A DNA stretch of 63,916 nt from Acidobacteriota bacterium (GTDB lineage Bacteria; Acidobacteriota; Terriglobia; Bryobacterales; Bryobacteraceae): NCBI GenBank assembly GCA_026394055.1, contig JAPKYZ010000083.1, positions 1-63,916 on the forward strand. The letters are read 5' to 3'. Of this stretch, positions 44,497 to 55,100 are shown in pieces (the first letter of the stretch is position 1; each line of letters starts with the position of its first letter). Both the position numbers and the translations under genes were made by a program. The notes under the pieces were generated by a model, which saw only the letters and a list, made by a program, of their open reading frames with translations, did not search any database and was not told the DNA's origin.

Positions 44497-45783
44497 ATGG
44501 GGCGCCTTGCATGGCTGGCCGGGCTGCTCAGCTTAGCCGTAACCGGACTCGCGGCCCAAGATCGCGCGGCGATGCTGACGCTCGCCGAAGCCGAACAGCT
44601 GGCCTTGCGGAATCATCCACGCGCGGCGGCGGCCCGGCTGCTGGCGGAAGCCGCTCTCGAAACTCCGCGCCAGACCCGGGCGTTGCTGGCACCGGTGATC
44701 TCCGGTCATCTCACCGGCTCGGTGGCCGAGAACGGGACGCGTCTGGGTGCCGGGCAATTGAATCCGTCCAGCTTATTTTCCCGGACGGCCACAGGGTTCT
44801 CCATCAATCAGGTGCTGTGGGACTTTGGCCGCGTTCGGGCCCTGTCAGCCTCGTTTGATGCGCGAGCGGCCGGCGCGGCCGATTCCGCCGGAGCGATCAG
44901 GGCTGAAATCAGACTGAGGGTTCGGGATGCCTACTTTCGGCGGCTAATGGCCGAGGCGCAGTTGGAGGCGCTCCGGCAAAACCTCGAGACCCGGCGGCTG
45001 ACGCAGCGGCAAATCGCGGCGCTGGTGAGCAGCAACCTGCGCTCCACCTTGGATCTGAGCTTTGCCGATCTGGCCGCGGCTGAGGCCGAGCTGGCGCTGA
45101 ACCGGGCCGAAAGCGACGTTCGCGCGGGGGATGTGGATCTCTCCGCAGCCCTCGGCCTGCCCGCGGCGGCGCACTTCCTCCTTCGAGACGAGCCCGACCC
45201 GGAGGCCGCGCCGGATTCCCCGGAAGCACTGGTGGCTTCGGCGATCGACTCCCGCCCGGATGTCCGCGCGCTCCGGCAGCAGGTGCGGGCAGCACGCAGT
45301 TTTGCTGAAAGCGAACAAAGGCTGTCGCGTCCCACACTGTCGGCGGCGGGCGTCGCGGGCATGTTTGGGCCCAGCGATGCAAACCTCCGCCAGCGGTATG
45401 GCGCAGTCGGGGTGAACTTGAGTATTCCGCTGTTCAACGGTGGCCAGTTCGCATCCCGGCGCACGGAGGCGCAAAAACGGGCGGAGGCGGCCCAGGAGGA
45501 TTTGCGGGATCTGGAACTACGGGTGGGACGCGACGTGCGGCTGGTGCTGGTCGAGGTCCAAAACGCCCGGCAGCGGCTCGAGTTGACGGCTAAAGTGCTG
45601 GATCAAGCCAACCGCACGCTCCGGTTAGCCCAAACCCGCTATGATCTCGGACTGGGTACGATTCTCGAACTCGCCACTGCGCAATTGAGCCGGACCACGG
45701 CGGAGGTAAGCGCCCGCTCCGCCCGGTACGAGGTCCTGATCCGGCAGGCCCAACTGGACTTCCAATTGGGCCGCATTCGCTAG
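44497..45783 (+). CDS. TolC-family outer-membrane efflux channel
   Basis: 428 residues with signal peptide (LLSLAVTGLAAQ) and two OEP repeats of coiled-coil helices: LTLAEAEQLALRNHP near the start and QVRAARSFAESEQRLSRPTLS later, then VGVNLSIPLFNGGQFASRR. It completes the pump: adaptor-transporter-channel with no gaps (ATG directly after the pump stop). Confidence 0.92.
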   Translation: MGRLAWLAGLLSLAVTGLAAQDRAAMLTLAEAEQLALRNHPRAAAARLLAEAALETPRQTRALLAPVISGHLTGSVAENGTRLGAGQLNPSSLFSRTATGFSINQVLWDFGRVRALSASFDARAAGAADSAGAIRAEIRLRVRDAYFRRLMAEAQLEALRQNLETRRLTQRQIAALVSSNLRSTLDLSFADLAAAEAELALNRAESDVRAGDVDLSAALGLPAAAHFLLRDEPDPEAAPDSPEALVASAIDSRPDVRALRQQVRAARSFAESEQRLSRPTLSAAGVAGMFGPSDANLRQRYGAVGVNLSIPLFNGGQFASRRTEAQKRAEAAQEDLRDLELRVGRDVRLVLVEVQNARQRLELTAKVLDQANRTLRLAQTRYDLGLGTILELATAQLSRTTAEVSARSARYEVLIRQAQLDFQLGRIR

Positions 45784-45790
45784 CGCTGCG

Positions 45791-46621
45791 CTACTGCTCC
45801 GCGACGCAGGGGTTGGTGAGTTCGCCGATGCCTTCGATGAAGACGGTCATCACTTCGCCGGGCTTCAGCCAGCGCGGGGGCTTGTGGCCCAGGCCGACGC
45901 CGGGAGGCGTGCCAGTGGAGATGACGTCGCCGGGTTCAAAGGTGAAGACTTTCGAGAGATGCTCCACCAGTTCCGGGATGCCAAAGATCAGTTCTTTGGT
46001 GGAGGAGTCCTGCACGGTGACGCCGTCAATGCGGAGGCCGATGCGGAGGTTGTGGGGGTCGGCGATTTCGTCCGCCGTCACAATCCAGGGGCCCATCGGG
46101 CAGAAGGTGTCGAACGTCTTGCCCATGATCCACTGGCTGGTCTGGAGCTGCCAGTCGCGCGCGGAGACGTCGTTGACGATGGTGTAGCCAAAGACGTAGT
46201 CCATCGCATTTTCTTTCGAGACGTGGCGGCCCGGCTTGCCCAGGATCACCGCGAACTCAGCTTCGTAGTCCGGCTTCTCAGAGTTCTTCGGCAGCACCAC
46301 ATCTTCGCCCGGGGCGATGACGCTGTTGGGGAACTTGTTGAACACCACCGGCGTCGTGGGGATGGCCATGCCGGATTCGATGGCGTGGTCACGATAGTTC
46401 AAGCCGATACAGATCACTTTCGGGGGCCGCGGAATGGGCGCGTGCAGCTTTACGCCGCTTAGGGGCACCGGGGTGCCTTTGTTGGCGGCCGCGATGGCCT
46501 CTTTACCCGCCGCAATCGCGCCGCACATGTCGGCAAAACCCAAGACCGGGACAACCTGATCGCCTTCGACAATGCCGACGGCGGGCGTGGATCCGTTGAG
46601 AGAAAACGTGACAAGCTTCAT
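45791..46621 (-). CDS. fumarylacetoacetate hydrolase (FAH) family protein
   Basis: 276 residues from ATG 46621 (MKLVTFSLNGST), preferred over the ATG 12 bases upstream. FAH core motifs: ICIGLNYRDHAIESG, metal ligands in DYEAEFAVILGKPG and in VNDVSARDWQ, and the C-terminal VISTGTPPGVGLGHKPP. The family acts on acyl-pyruvates and related diketo acids in aromatic breakdown. Convergent with the channel gene, 7 bases apart. Confidence 0.88.
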   Translation of the reverse strand: MKLVTFSLNGSTPAVGIVEGDQVVPVLGFADMCGAIAAGKEAIAAANKGTPVPLSGVKLHAPIPRPPKVICIGLNYRDHAIESGMAIPTTPVVFNKFPNSVIAPGEDVVLPKNSEKPDYEAEFAVILGKPGRHVSKENAMDYVFGYTIVNDVSARDWQLQTSQWIMGKTFDTFCPMGPWIVTADEIADPHNLRIGLRIDGVTVQDSSTKELIFGIPELVEHLSKVFTFEPGDVISTGTPPGVGLGHKPPRWLKPGEVMTVFIEGIGELTNPCVAEQ

Positions 46622-46677
46622 GGTGACGCCCATGAGTTTATCAAAGACGCCTGAGGCGGGCTGGCGTGGTTGATCCC

Positions 46678-46740
46678 GCCCATGCGTGAGCTTGTGGCTC
46701 CTTTTCTGGGCCCCACGCCAAAGCCGGCCTACGCATCAGA
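46678..46740. repeat. second copy of the REP-like element, degenerate
   Basis: The left part (CCCATGCGTGAGCTTG then TGGCT) matches the left arm of the palindrome at 6998-7066 at 20 of 21 bases. The right arm (ACGCATCAGA) has diverged so the hairpin is weaker. The two copies lie about 40 kb apart, each between convergent or tail-to-head genes. Confidence 0.65.
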
Positions 46741-46757
46741 CAGAAAAGGACCCGGTT

Positions 46758-48377
46758 TTAGCGTGTCCCCGAAACTTGCGCCAATAGGCGGCGGATGAAG
46801 TCGTCTTCCGGGAACAGCTCCACATATTTCTCGAGCGTCTGCTTCGCCTCGGGATAACGCTGCAGCTTGATCAACCGCAACGCGAGCGACTTGTAGAGCA
46901 CCGCCGCATAGGGCGACAGCTCAATCCCGCGGCGCAGCGCCAGGACGGCATCTTCCAGACGGCCCGCTTTGGCCAACGCCTCGCCCAGGTCTTCAAACGT
47001 GGGCGTTGCGACTGAGCCACGTTCGACGGAGCGGGTGAGGTATCGCACTGCATCCTCAAGCTGATTGCTCCGCAGCGCCCGGCGGCCCAGCGTGCCCAGC
47101 ACCAGTGGATCATCGGGATGCGCACGGGCAGCTTCATCAAGCAACTGCTGGAATGGCGCCAGCAGCGCGGGCTGCTGATCGCTCAGCTGTCCGTAGGCTT
47201 GCAGTCGCGTCAGCAACGGGAGCGTCTGGCCGGGCACGGCGTTGAAGTGCACGATGGGAGCGGTGGAGAACGCCGCCGCGGGCAGAGGTTGATCGCGAGT
47301 CCGGACGATGCGGTGATTGGTGAGCGCGGAGTGCGCGATCACCTGCACGTCGCGCTTGGGCATGTGACAGCTGACACAATCACTTTCGCGAGCGGGATGC
47401 GTGGCCGGAAAGGGCGCGGTATGGCAACCCAGGCACGCTTGCCGGTAGTCAGTGCGGACGGCGTGCGGGTTGTGGCAACTGCCGCAGGAGAGCCGCTCCG
47501 CCTTCGCGGCGGTGGCGCGAAAACATTGGCTGAGGCGCATTGACTCGTGATGCTCCAGCAGATCGGCATCGGCGGGATTGTCGCGATTCCGGGGTAGCTT
47601 GAAGATGGCGACTACGTCGTTCAACGTCATGCCGGGCCGGAAGTCGCGCTCGGTTTTGCCGGGCTGCAGAATGCGGGTGTCGCCGCCCTGGTGACAGTTC
47701 ATGCAGATCTCATCCGCTCGATCGGCGGGCAACCGCTTGGGGTTGACGATGGTGGAGCGGGCGCCTTTGGCGGCGATATGCCGGGCGCCGGGGCCGTGGC
47801 AGTTTTCGCAACCAATGGCGAGTTCGCGAAAGGGGGTCTTCTCGAACAGGCCGCTGCGGTCCGGCACCACATTCGGCGCGCCGCTGTGGCAGGAGATGCA
47901 ACCGGCGGCGATGGGGCGGTTGAAGCCGTAGTCGGCAAACTCATAGCCGGGCGAGAGCTCCCAGCGGCCGGGCTTCGAGTAGTACGAGAGCGGCGCTTGG
48001 AACAGGTGATCGCCGCGCTGCACCACGAAGCTAAAACCATTCACGCCGGACCCAATGGCCCAGCTGACCGGCTGCACATGCCGGAACCCTTCGCCCGACT
48101 CGGCTTGCATCAGACGGCCGCCGTCGACAAAGACCTCAAAGCTCCGGCGCTGCTTGTCGTTCGTCACCGTGGCGGAGGGGCGCGCCTTCGCCAGATGTTC
48201 TTGCGCCGGGCTGACGGAGCGGCCCATCGGAGACGCCACCCAGCGGTCGTAGAGCGCACGATGACAGCCCGAGCAGGATTTTGATCCGGCAAACTCGGGC
48301 GCAGTTCGGGCGGGCTGCGCCAGCGCGGCCAGCGGCAACGCCAGCCACCCGAGCCGTATCCACGCTCCCGCCGGCAT
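46758..48377 (-). CDS. seven-haem c-type cytochrome with TPR C-terminus
   Basis: 539 residues from ATG 48377 with signal peptide (LGWLALPLAALAQP). Seven CxxCH sites: CSGCH, CISCH, CENCH, CMNCH, CGSCH, CLGCH, CVSCH. After these come TPR repeats (GRRALRSNQLEDAVRYLTR, GRLEDAVLALRRGIELSPY). It is the third gene of a tight minus-strand operon (5 bases from the CRTAC1 gene). Known for such proteins: exported electron carriers. Partner and acceptor are unknown. Confidence 0.85.
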   Translation of the reverse strand: MPAGAWIRLGWLALPLAALAQPARTAPEFAGSKSCSGCHRALYDRWVASPMGRSVSPAQEHLAKARPSATVTNDKQRRSFEVFVDGGRLMQAESGEGFRHVQPVSWAIGSGVNGFSFVVQRGDHLFQAPLSYYSKPGRWELSPGYEFADYGFNRPIAAGCISCHSGAPNVVPDRSGLFEKTPFRELAIGCENCHGPGARHIAAKGARSTIVNPKRLPADRADEICMNCHQGGDTRILQPGKTERDFRPGMTLNDVVAIFKLPRNRDNPADADLLEHHESMRLSQCFRATAAKAERLSCGSCHNPHAVRTDYRQACLGCHTAPFPATHPARESDCVSCHMPKRDVQVIAHSALTNHRIVRTRDQPLPAAAFSTAPIVHFNAVPGQTLPLLTRLQAYGQLSDQQPALLAPFQQLLDEAARAHPDDPLVLGTLGRRALRSNQLEDAVRYLTRSVERGSVATPTFEDLGEALAKAGRLEDAVLALRRGIELSPYAAVLYKSLALRLIKLQRYPEAKQTLEKYVELFPEDDFIRRLLAQVSGTR

Positions 48378-48382
48378 GATGC

Positions 48383-50170
48383 TTACCGCTTGCCCATCGT
48401 GGCCGTGCGCACCACGCCCGAGCCTTCTTTGATGAATACCAGCTGGTCCGCCGCCACTTTCTTCACCGTCTCCAACTGGCCGTTGGGCCAACGGATCTCG
48501 AGATCGGCTACGGTGGCTTCACCCAAGCCGAAGTGCAGGCGGAGGTCGTTCACCGAATAAAAGCTGGACTGGCTGAGCACAGCCTGCGCGTGGCGCTTGC
48601 CGCTGTAGATCGCCGTCACCTTGGCGCCAATGGCTGACCGGTTGCTCTTGACGCCCTCCAGCTTCACCTTCAACCAATGGCCCCCGCCCGAAACATCATT
48701 GCGGAGCAGCGAGGGCGGCTCATGCATGTTGAGGATCAGCACGTCCACATCGCCGTCGTTGTCAAAGTCGCCAAAAGCGCAGCCGCGGCTGGAATGGGCC
48801 TCGCCCAGCGCCGGACCGGCGCCCTCAAACATCTCCTCAAACTTGCCGCCGCCCAAATTGCGGAACAGCACGCGCGGGGTCTTGAACGGATAGGCGGGTA
48901 GCTTGGCTTCCACCTCCGGATAGACGTTGCCCGTCACCATGAACAGGTCCGGCAGACCGTTGTTGTCGAGATCCACCATCCCCGCCCCCCAACCAATAAA
49001 GCGAGTCTCGACGCCGAGTCCGCTGCGCACCGTGACGTCATCAAAGTTGCCGTCGCCAGTATTGCGGTAGAGGATGCTTGAGTCATCCGCGAAGTGCGTC
49101 TTCAGGATGTCCAGGTGGCCGTCAAGGTCAAAGTCGCCGATGCCCAACCCCATCCCGGCTTGCTCCATGCCATCTTCGTTCAACGCCACGCCGCGCTCCA
49201 GGCCGGTTTCGGAAAACGTACCGTCGTGGTTGTTGCGGAAGAAGAAGCTGGAGGTGGAATCGCAGGCGACGTAGATGTCGGGCCAGCCATCGTTGTCGAA
49301 GTCCGCGGCCACGGCCGTCATGCCGTAGCTGCCCTTGGCTTTCGCGATGCCCGAAGCTTCACTGACATCGGTGAACGTCCCGTCGCCATTGTTGCGGTAG
49401 AGCCAGTGGCGGCCCGCGGGCAGACCGCGCGGTCCACAGTTGACGGGCACGCCCTTCCAGTTGCAGAACGAACTCTCACCCGGCTTGGGCACCTTGTCGA
49501 TATCGAAGTCGACATAGTTTGAGACAAACAGATCCAGCAAGCCGTCGCGGTTGTAGTCGACAAACGTGCAGCCCGCGCCCCAGTGACGGCCCTTGATCTT
49601 GAGCCCGGCGGCCTCGGTGACATCGGTGAAGGTCACCTCACCTTTTGCGTTGGGGCCGTTGTTGCGGTAGAGCGCGTTCTGCCCCCAATAGGTGATGAAC
49701 AGATCATCAAAGCCATCGTTGTTGAAGTCTCCGATGCAGACCGACGAGGCCCAGCCGGTGCGGCGCAAACCGGCTTGATCGGTGACGTCCTTAAACGTGC
49801 CATCGCGGTTGTTCTTGTAGAGGCGATTGGTGGCGGTGGAGCCTTCGAGCGTGGTGCCGTTCAGCACCAGGATGTCCAGCCAGCCGTCGTGGTCGTAGTC
49901 GTAGAACGCGACGCCACAGCCGATCGTCTCCAGCAGATAGCGCTTGGCCGCAACGCCACCATAGGTGCAGGGCTCCGTCAATCCAGCCTGCTTGGCGATG
50001 TCGGAGAGCCGCGCGTTGAACGGCAGACCAGATGGCTTGCCGCGCGGGACCGGCCGGGCCACCCGCGACGATACACCTTGTCCCGCTGCACGGGGCATGG
50101 TCAACAGGGGCGCCGTCAAGATGGGCGCCGTCAAGATGGGCATCAGAGACCGGCGCGTCAGCTTCTTCAC
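48383..50170 (-). CDS. CRTAC1 family protein (FG-GAP repeats, ASPIC/UnbV domain)
   Basis: 595 residues. A twin-arginine-like signal region (KKLTRRSLMPILTAPILTA) precedes FG-GAP/VCBS blades carrying calcium-type DxDxDG loops (DYDHDGWLDIL, DFNNDGFDDLF, DYNRDGLLDLF, DFDNDGWPDIY, DFDNDGDVDVL). The C-terminus has the ASPIC/UnbV domain (GAKVTAIYSGKRHAQ, LRLHFGLGEATVADLEIRWP). It is exported and probably forms a beta-propeller. It sits between two multihaem TPR cytochromes in one operon, so the three likely act together. Confidence 0.88.
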   Translation of the reverse strand: MKKLTRRSLMPILTAPILTAPLLTMPRAAGQGVSSRVARPVPRGKPSGLPFNARLSDIAKQAGLTEPCTYGGVAAKRYLLETIGCGVAFYDYDHDGWLDILVLNGTTLEGSTATNRLYKNNRDGTFKDVTDQAGLRRTGWASSVCIGDFNNDGFDDLFITYWGQNALYRNNGPNAKGEVTFTDVTEAAGLKIKGRHWGAGCTFVDYNRDGLLDLFVSNYVDFDIDKVPKPGESSFCNWKGVPVNCGPRGLPAGRHWLYRNNGDGTFTDVSEASGIAKAKGSYGMTAVAADFDNDGWPDIYVACDSTSSFFFRNNHDGTFSETGLERGVALNEDGMEQAGMGLGIGDFDLDGHLDILKTHFADDSSILYRNTGDGNFDDVTVRSGLGVETRFIGWGAGMVDLDNNGLPDLFMVTGNVYPEVEAKLPAYPFKTPRVLFRNLGGGKFEEMFEGAGPALGEAHSSRGCAFGDFDNDGDVDVLILNMHEPPSLLRNDVSGGGHWLKVKLEGVKSNRSAIGAKVTAIYSGKRHAQAVLSQSSFYSVNDLRLHFGLGEATVADLEIRWPNGQLETVKKVAADQLVFIKEGSGVVRTATMGKR

Positions 50171-50179
50171 GCGACCATC

Positions 50180-51910
50180 TTATCGAGGTGCAGGCGGTGC
50201 TGACCGGGGCGCCGCATCCGTCCTTACCCAGCGCTGCTTCAGTTGATCCCGCACCCAGGTGACGCTCTCGGTCGAATGGCACTCAAGACACGCGTTGGGG
50301 CTTTCGGCATTGCCGAAGCGGAGCGTCATTTCGGGCTTGGGCCGGTCATCAATTTGGTGTGAGCGCGCCTTGAACAGCAGGCTGTTCATGATCTTGGGCA
50401 TGTGGCACGACACGCAGCGGCTGGCTTCGCCGGAGCTGTGCTGCGTATGGGACTTGGCGCTGTAGCGGGCGTCGTGGCACTGCGTGCACATGCGGTCCGG
50501 CTGGTCGAGATACTTGAGCGACGTGGGGTTGTTGGCGGCATTCGCTGGGTGCGGATCGTGGCAGCTGCCGCAATGCGCGGTGCCTTGCTGGAAGCATTTG
50601 GAGCGCTCAAAGGCTTCGACAATGAAGGTGGTCTCGCGGAAGCGGCCGTCGCGATAGAACGCCTTGCGCGAGAACTCAGCGTAGGGCCGGCGCTGGTACT
50701 GGGGCGGAAATCCCTGCGGTGTCCGGATGGCTGACTGCGCGTGGCACTGCGCGCAAATCTGCACGGCACGGCGGTTGTCCACCTGTTGAAACTTGAATGC
50801 CGGTGCGCCACCGCGCGCATGCTCGGCTGATGGGCCATGGCACATCTCACAGTTCACGCCGGCTTCAAGAAAGCCCTTGGGCTGCAGCTGGCTGGTGTGG
50901 CATGGCGCGCAATTCTGCTGGTACGACGTCACGTCGCGCAGGCGGTGAAACTCACCCACGTTGACTCGCTCCGAGCCGGGTGGATCAATCTGCCGCCAGT
51001 AGTTCAGCCATGATTTCTCGAGCCGGTTGTACTGCAGCGGGATCACGTGCAGATCGCCGTCGGGCGCGCGCGTCGCGTAGGCTTGCTGCCACTTGGAGCC
51101 GATCGTGTAATCGATCGGATAGCGGTCCCAGCCTACGGTGCCGCGCCCAGCAGTGCGCCTCAGGTCGACAAAGAAGCGGCCATCCTTTTCAAAGCCCTTG
51201 GCCACTAGTTGCCCGAACTCCGCAAAGTTGCCCAGCGTCGTGAAGTCGGCCATGATGCCCTCCGCCGTCGCGGGCCGGAGCATCTTGGCCATGCCCGTCT
51301 GGCTCCAGGACGCGAACTGGGCGGCGTGACAAGTGCGGCAGGCTTCGCTGCCCGCGTAGGCGGCCTTCGGGTCGGGTGGAAGCTTCGCCACTTCCGGCAT
51401 CTCGCCATTTGGCCCCAGAACGCGGAGCGCCGTCGCTCGCAGGCGTTCGCGCACGGGGCTCCAGTCGCGATCTTTCATGTTGGCGGGTGGCTGGAATTTG
51501 GCCAATGCCTCTAGCGTGGCCCGCGCGTCGCGCTTGGCCTCAACGGGCTCGTGGCGGTTGGCGCGCACGGCGGCCAGGGTTGCCAGCAGCAAAGGATTCT
51601 CCGGGTAGAGCTCCAATGATTGGCGCGCAAAATAGAGCCCGGTGGTGGTGTCGCCCAGGTCGAACGAAGCACGCGCCGCCGCCTCCGTCACTTGCGCCAG
51701 CAGCCAGGACGAGGGGTAGGTCCGAAGAAACGCGCTGGCTTTACTGCGGCGGGCCACGGGGTCGGGTTCGCGGTAGAGATCCAGAAAAGCCTGCCGCTCC
51801 GGAGCGCTCTCGATCTGGTCCAGAATCGTCGCACCCGGGCGGCTGCGGCCATTGAGAGCCACATCCAGATCCTGGGCCAGCATGAAGCAACTGAGCAGAA
51901 AGACGGCCAT
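50180..51910 (-). CDS. eight-haem c-type cytochrome with N-terminal TPR
   Basis: 576 residues with signal peptide (MAVFLLSCFMLAQ). The N-terminal ~160 residues are TPR-like (ARASFDLGDTTTGLYFARQS), the reverse order of the other cytochromes. Then eight CxxCH sites: CRTCH, CAPCH, CEMCH, CAQCH, CGSCH, CTQCH, CVSCH, CLECH. First gene of the operon with CRTAC1 (9 bases between). An exported electron-transfer protein whose partners are not identified. Confidence 0.85.
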   Translation of the reverse strand: MAVFLLSCFMLAQDLDVALNGRSRPGATILDQIESAPERQAFLDLYREPDPVARRSKASAFLRTYPSSWLLAQVTEAAARASFDLGDTTTGLYFARQSLELYPENPLLLATLAAVRANRHEPVEAKRDARATLEALAKFQPPANMKDRDWSPVRERLRATALRVLGPNGEMPEVAKLPPDPKAAYAGSEACRTCHAAQFASWSQTGMAKMLRPATAEGIMADFTTLGNFAEFGQLVAKGFEKDGRFFVDLRRTAGRGTVGWDRYPIDYTIGSKWQQAYATRAPDGDLHVIPLQYNRLEKSWLNYWRQIDPPGSERVNVGEFHRLRDVTSYQQNCAPCHTSQLQPKGFLEAGVNCEMCHGPSAEHARGGAPAFKFQQVDNRRAVQICAQCHAQSAIRTPQGFPPQYQRRPYAEFSRKAFYRDGRFRETTFIVEAFERSKCFQQGTAHCGSCHDPHPANAANNPTSLKYLDQPDRMCTQCHDARYSAKSHTQHSSGEASRCVSCHMPKIMNSLLFKARSHQIDDRPKPEMTLRFGNAESPNACLECHSTESVTWVRDQLKQRWVRTDAAPRSAPPAPR

Positions 51911-52024
51911 TTTGCGCGACTCGAACTGTACCGGCTCCCCGTCAGCAACCGCGGACCGGGGCCCTGGGGCATGCTATCGCAAGCGGACGCCGGACGGCGG
52001 GGAGGCCAATCTGGTTACAAGTGG

Positions 52025-52053
52025 TTGACGGCTGTCAATAATTGTTATATGTT
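52025..52053 (+). promoter_or_regulatory. sigma70-like promoter of the TonB receptor gene
   Basis: TTGACG (52025-52030), 17-bp spacer, TATGTT (52048-52053), 74 bases upstream of the receptor ATG, in an AT-rich patch between divergent genes. Confidence 0.6.
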
Positions 52054-52126
52054 ACCGGGCACGCCGCAGCCGGGTATTCGCCCCGCCCGACTTCGGCCAA
52101 CTTGCTTTGGTTAAGGAGCTCATTGG

Positions 52127-55100
52127 ATGACGCCTCGTCGATCATTCGTTCTCGCCGCACTCGCTTTGGCGACCGCGGCTTCGGCCTACCCGCAAGCCTC
52201 CACGGCTTCGATCAACGGCACCCTTCGGGATTCCTCGGGTAGCGTTGTGCCGGGCGCCAGCCTGGTCTTGAAGAACCCTGCGACTTCGGTCGAAACCCGC
52301 ACGGCCAGCAATGAAGCCGGCTACTACGCCTTCCTGAACATTCAGCCCGGCCAGTACACCTTGGAGGTTTCCAAGGCCGGCTTCCGGACCAACCGGCTCT
52401 CGCAGTTCACCATGGCCGTAAACCAGACCGCCACCCTCGATGTGGTGATGGAAGTGGGCTCCGTGACGGAGGCCGTGACGGTGGAGGCGATTGGCGCGGA
52501 AGTGCAGGCGTCGACCTCAGAAATTGGTGCCGTCGTGGCTCGCGAGCAAGTGGTGGACCTGCCACTGAACGGCCGCAACTTCACCCAGCTGCTTTCACTG
52601 ACCCCGGGCGTAGCGCCGGTGAGCGTGTCGCAGAACACCGGTTCGGGCTTTGCCCACCCCGGCATTGGCGCCTTCATCTTCCCGGCCATCAATGGCCAGA
52701 CCAACCGCTCCAACTTCTGGACCCTGGACGGCATCACCAATCAAGGCTTGATGCTCTCGACGCCCGCCGTGAACCCGATTGTCGATGCCATCGCGGAGTT
52801 CAAGGTGCAATCGCACAACGACCAGGCAGAGTTCGGCGGCGTGCTGGGCGGCGTGATCAACGTGGCCACGCAGAGCGGCACCAACTCGCTGCACGGGTCG
52901 GCCTGGGAGTATCTGCGCAACAGCGAGTTCGACGCGCGCAACACGTTCGTGCCGTCGGTGACGCCATTCCGGCAGAACCAGTTCGGCGCCGCCGTGGGCG
53001 GCCCGGTGTTGATTCCGAAAATTCTGAATGGCAAGAACACGACGTTCTTCCATGGCTCCTACCAAGGCTGGCGTCTGCGCCGCGCGAACAACTCGTTCCT
53101 GCGCGTGCCGACCCAGGCCAACTTGACCGGCGACTTGAGCGATGAGGCCCGTCAGATCTTCGACCCGGCCACCACCATCGCCAACCCCAACGGCAATGGC
53201 TTTGTCCGTACGCCGTTCCCCGGCAACCGGATTCCCGGCGCCCGCATCAGCCGCGGCGCGCTGGCCTATGCGCAGACCTTCCCCGCCGGTGGCGCGCCGA
53301 TCAACGGCGACCGCAACGCGATCGATCCCTCCGGCCTCAGCCAGAACCAGGAAGAGTGGGCTGTTCGCGTCGACCGCGTGCTGGGCCCCAAGGACAACAT
53401 GTTCTTCCGCATCAGCCAATCGATGCTGGACCAGACTTCTTCCGGTGGCCGTCCGTCGCTCGCTAGCTTCCGTACCTTTGATGCGCTGAACATCGGCACC
53501 AGCTGGGTGCACACCTTCAGCCCGTCCACCGTGCTGCAGGTGCAATTTGGCCGCTTGACCAATGTGGACAACAGCGGCGCCACCTTCCGCAGCCTGCCCG
53601 CCAACTTTATCAGCGATGTGGGCTATGCCTCGACGTTCTGCTGCAAGTTCCTGGACGGCCAAACGCTGGTGCCGGCCTTCAACATTGATGGCTGGGTGTC
53701 GGGCGCAGAGAGCCTTTCGCTGAACCGGCCGTCGGACGTGTGGCAGTACAAGTCCGGCCTCACCAAGATCAAGGGCAATCACCAGTTCAAGTTTGGTGGT
53801 GAGTGGAACAACATGGACTTCTACGGTTCGCCGCGCACCTCCAGCGCCACCTACCGTCCGTTCCAGACCTCCAATCCGCTCTCGCCCGGCAACACGGGCA
53901 GCCAGCTGGCGTCCTATCTCCTGGATGTTCCCGATGCCGCCGGCTTCCGCAACCGCGCCACCACCGTGCGCCGGGGCGGACATATGGCGTTCTTCTTCCA
54001 GGACCAATGGAAGCTGTCCAGCCGCTTGACCTTCAACTACGGCATCCGTTACGACAAGACGTTCATCCCGGCCCTGGGCCAGGAAGGCAACGAGAACATC
54101 TTTACCGGCGGCTACGACCTGCAACGCGGCGTCTACCTGATCCAGAAGATGCCGGGCTCCTGTGAAGAGCTGAAGGCGGCCCCCTGCGTGCCGGGTGGCA
54201 AGCTGCCCGCGAACGTCGAAGTGGACCCGCGCGGCAAGCTCTACTACAACAGCAATGACAACTGGGCGCCCCGCGTCGGCCTGGCCTATCGCCTGGGCCA
54301 GCGGACCGCGATCCGCGCTTCGTTCGGCATGTTCTACGACAACTACGCCGCCGTCGTGCAAACGGCGCAGAACTACTCCGCGCAGTGGCCCAGTGTCGGC
54401 GAGCAGTTGCAGGAGAATCTGAACAATCCTTCGGCCTCTCAGTTGACGCCCAACACCACGGGCAAGAACCCCTTCACCGGCGGCGCTCTACCGGCCGCGA
54501 CGCCCTTTAATCAGGTGCAGTGGTACATGGACCCGCGCGCCAAGAACCCGTATTCGATGCAGTGGAACTTTGGTGTCCAGCACCAGATTTCCAGCGACAC
54601 CGTGGTGACCGTGAACTACGTCGGCTCCGGTACACGCCGCTTGGATATCGGTGGTTTCTACAACGTGGCCACCACGCCGGGACCGGGCGATTACAGCGCC
54701 CGTTCGCCCTTCCCCTACATCCGGCCCACCTACTATGACCGCAGCTGGGGCCGCGGCAACTACCAGAGCTTCCAGTTCCTGCTGGACAAGAAGTTCAAGA
54801 ACGACTTTGCGTACATGATCAACTACACGTACTCGAAGGCGATCGACATCGGCTGCTCGGGCTGGTATGGCGTTGAAGGCTGCTCCATCCAGAACCCCTA
54901 CAAGTTCAACAATGATCGCAGCGTCTCTGGCTTCGACCTGACGCATGTGATGACCATGAACTTCGTCTATCACATCCCGTTTGGCACGGGGAAGCGGTTC
55001 CAGACCAAGGTCAAAGCGATCGACTACGCCTTGGGCGGCTGGCAGACCAACGGCATCGTCCGCTTGAGCTCCGGCCAACCCTACAGCTTGCAGATCAACG

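Noticed and set aside
52595..54361. 588-codon minus-strand frame inside the TonB receptor
   Set aside because: The receptor is fully supported on the plus strand; the antisense protein is alanine/arginine-rich without domains.
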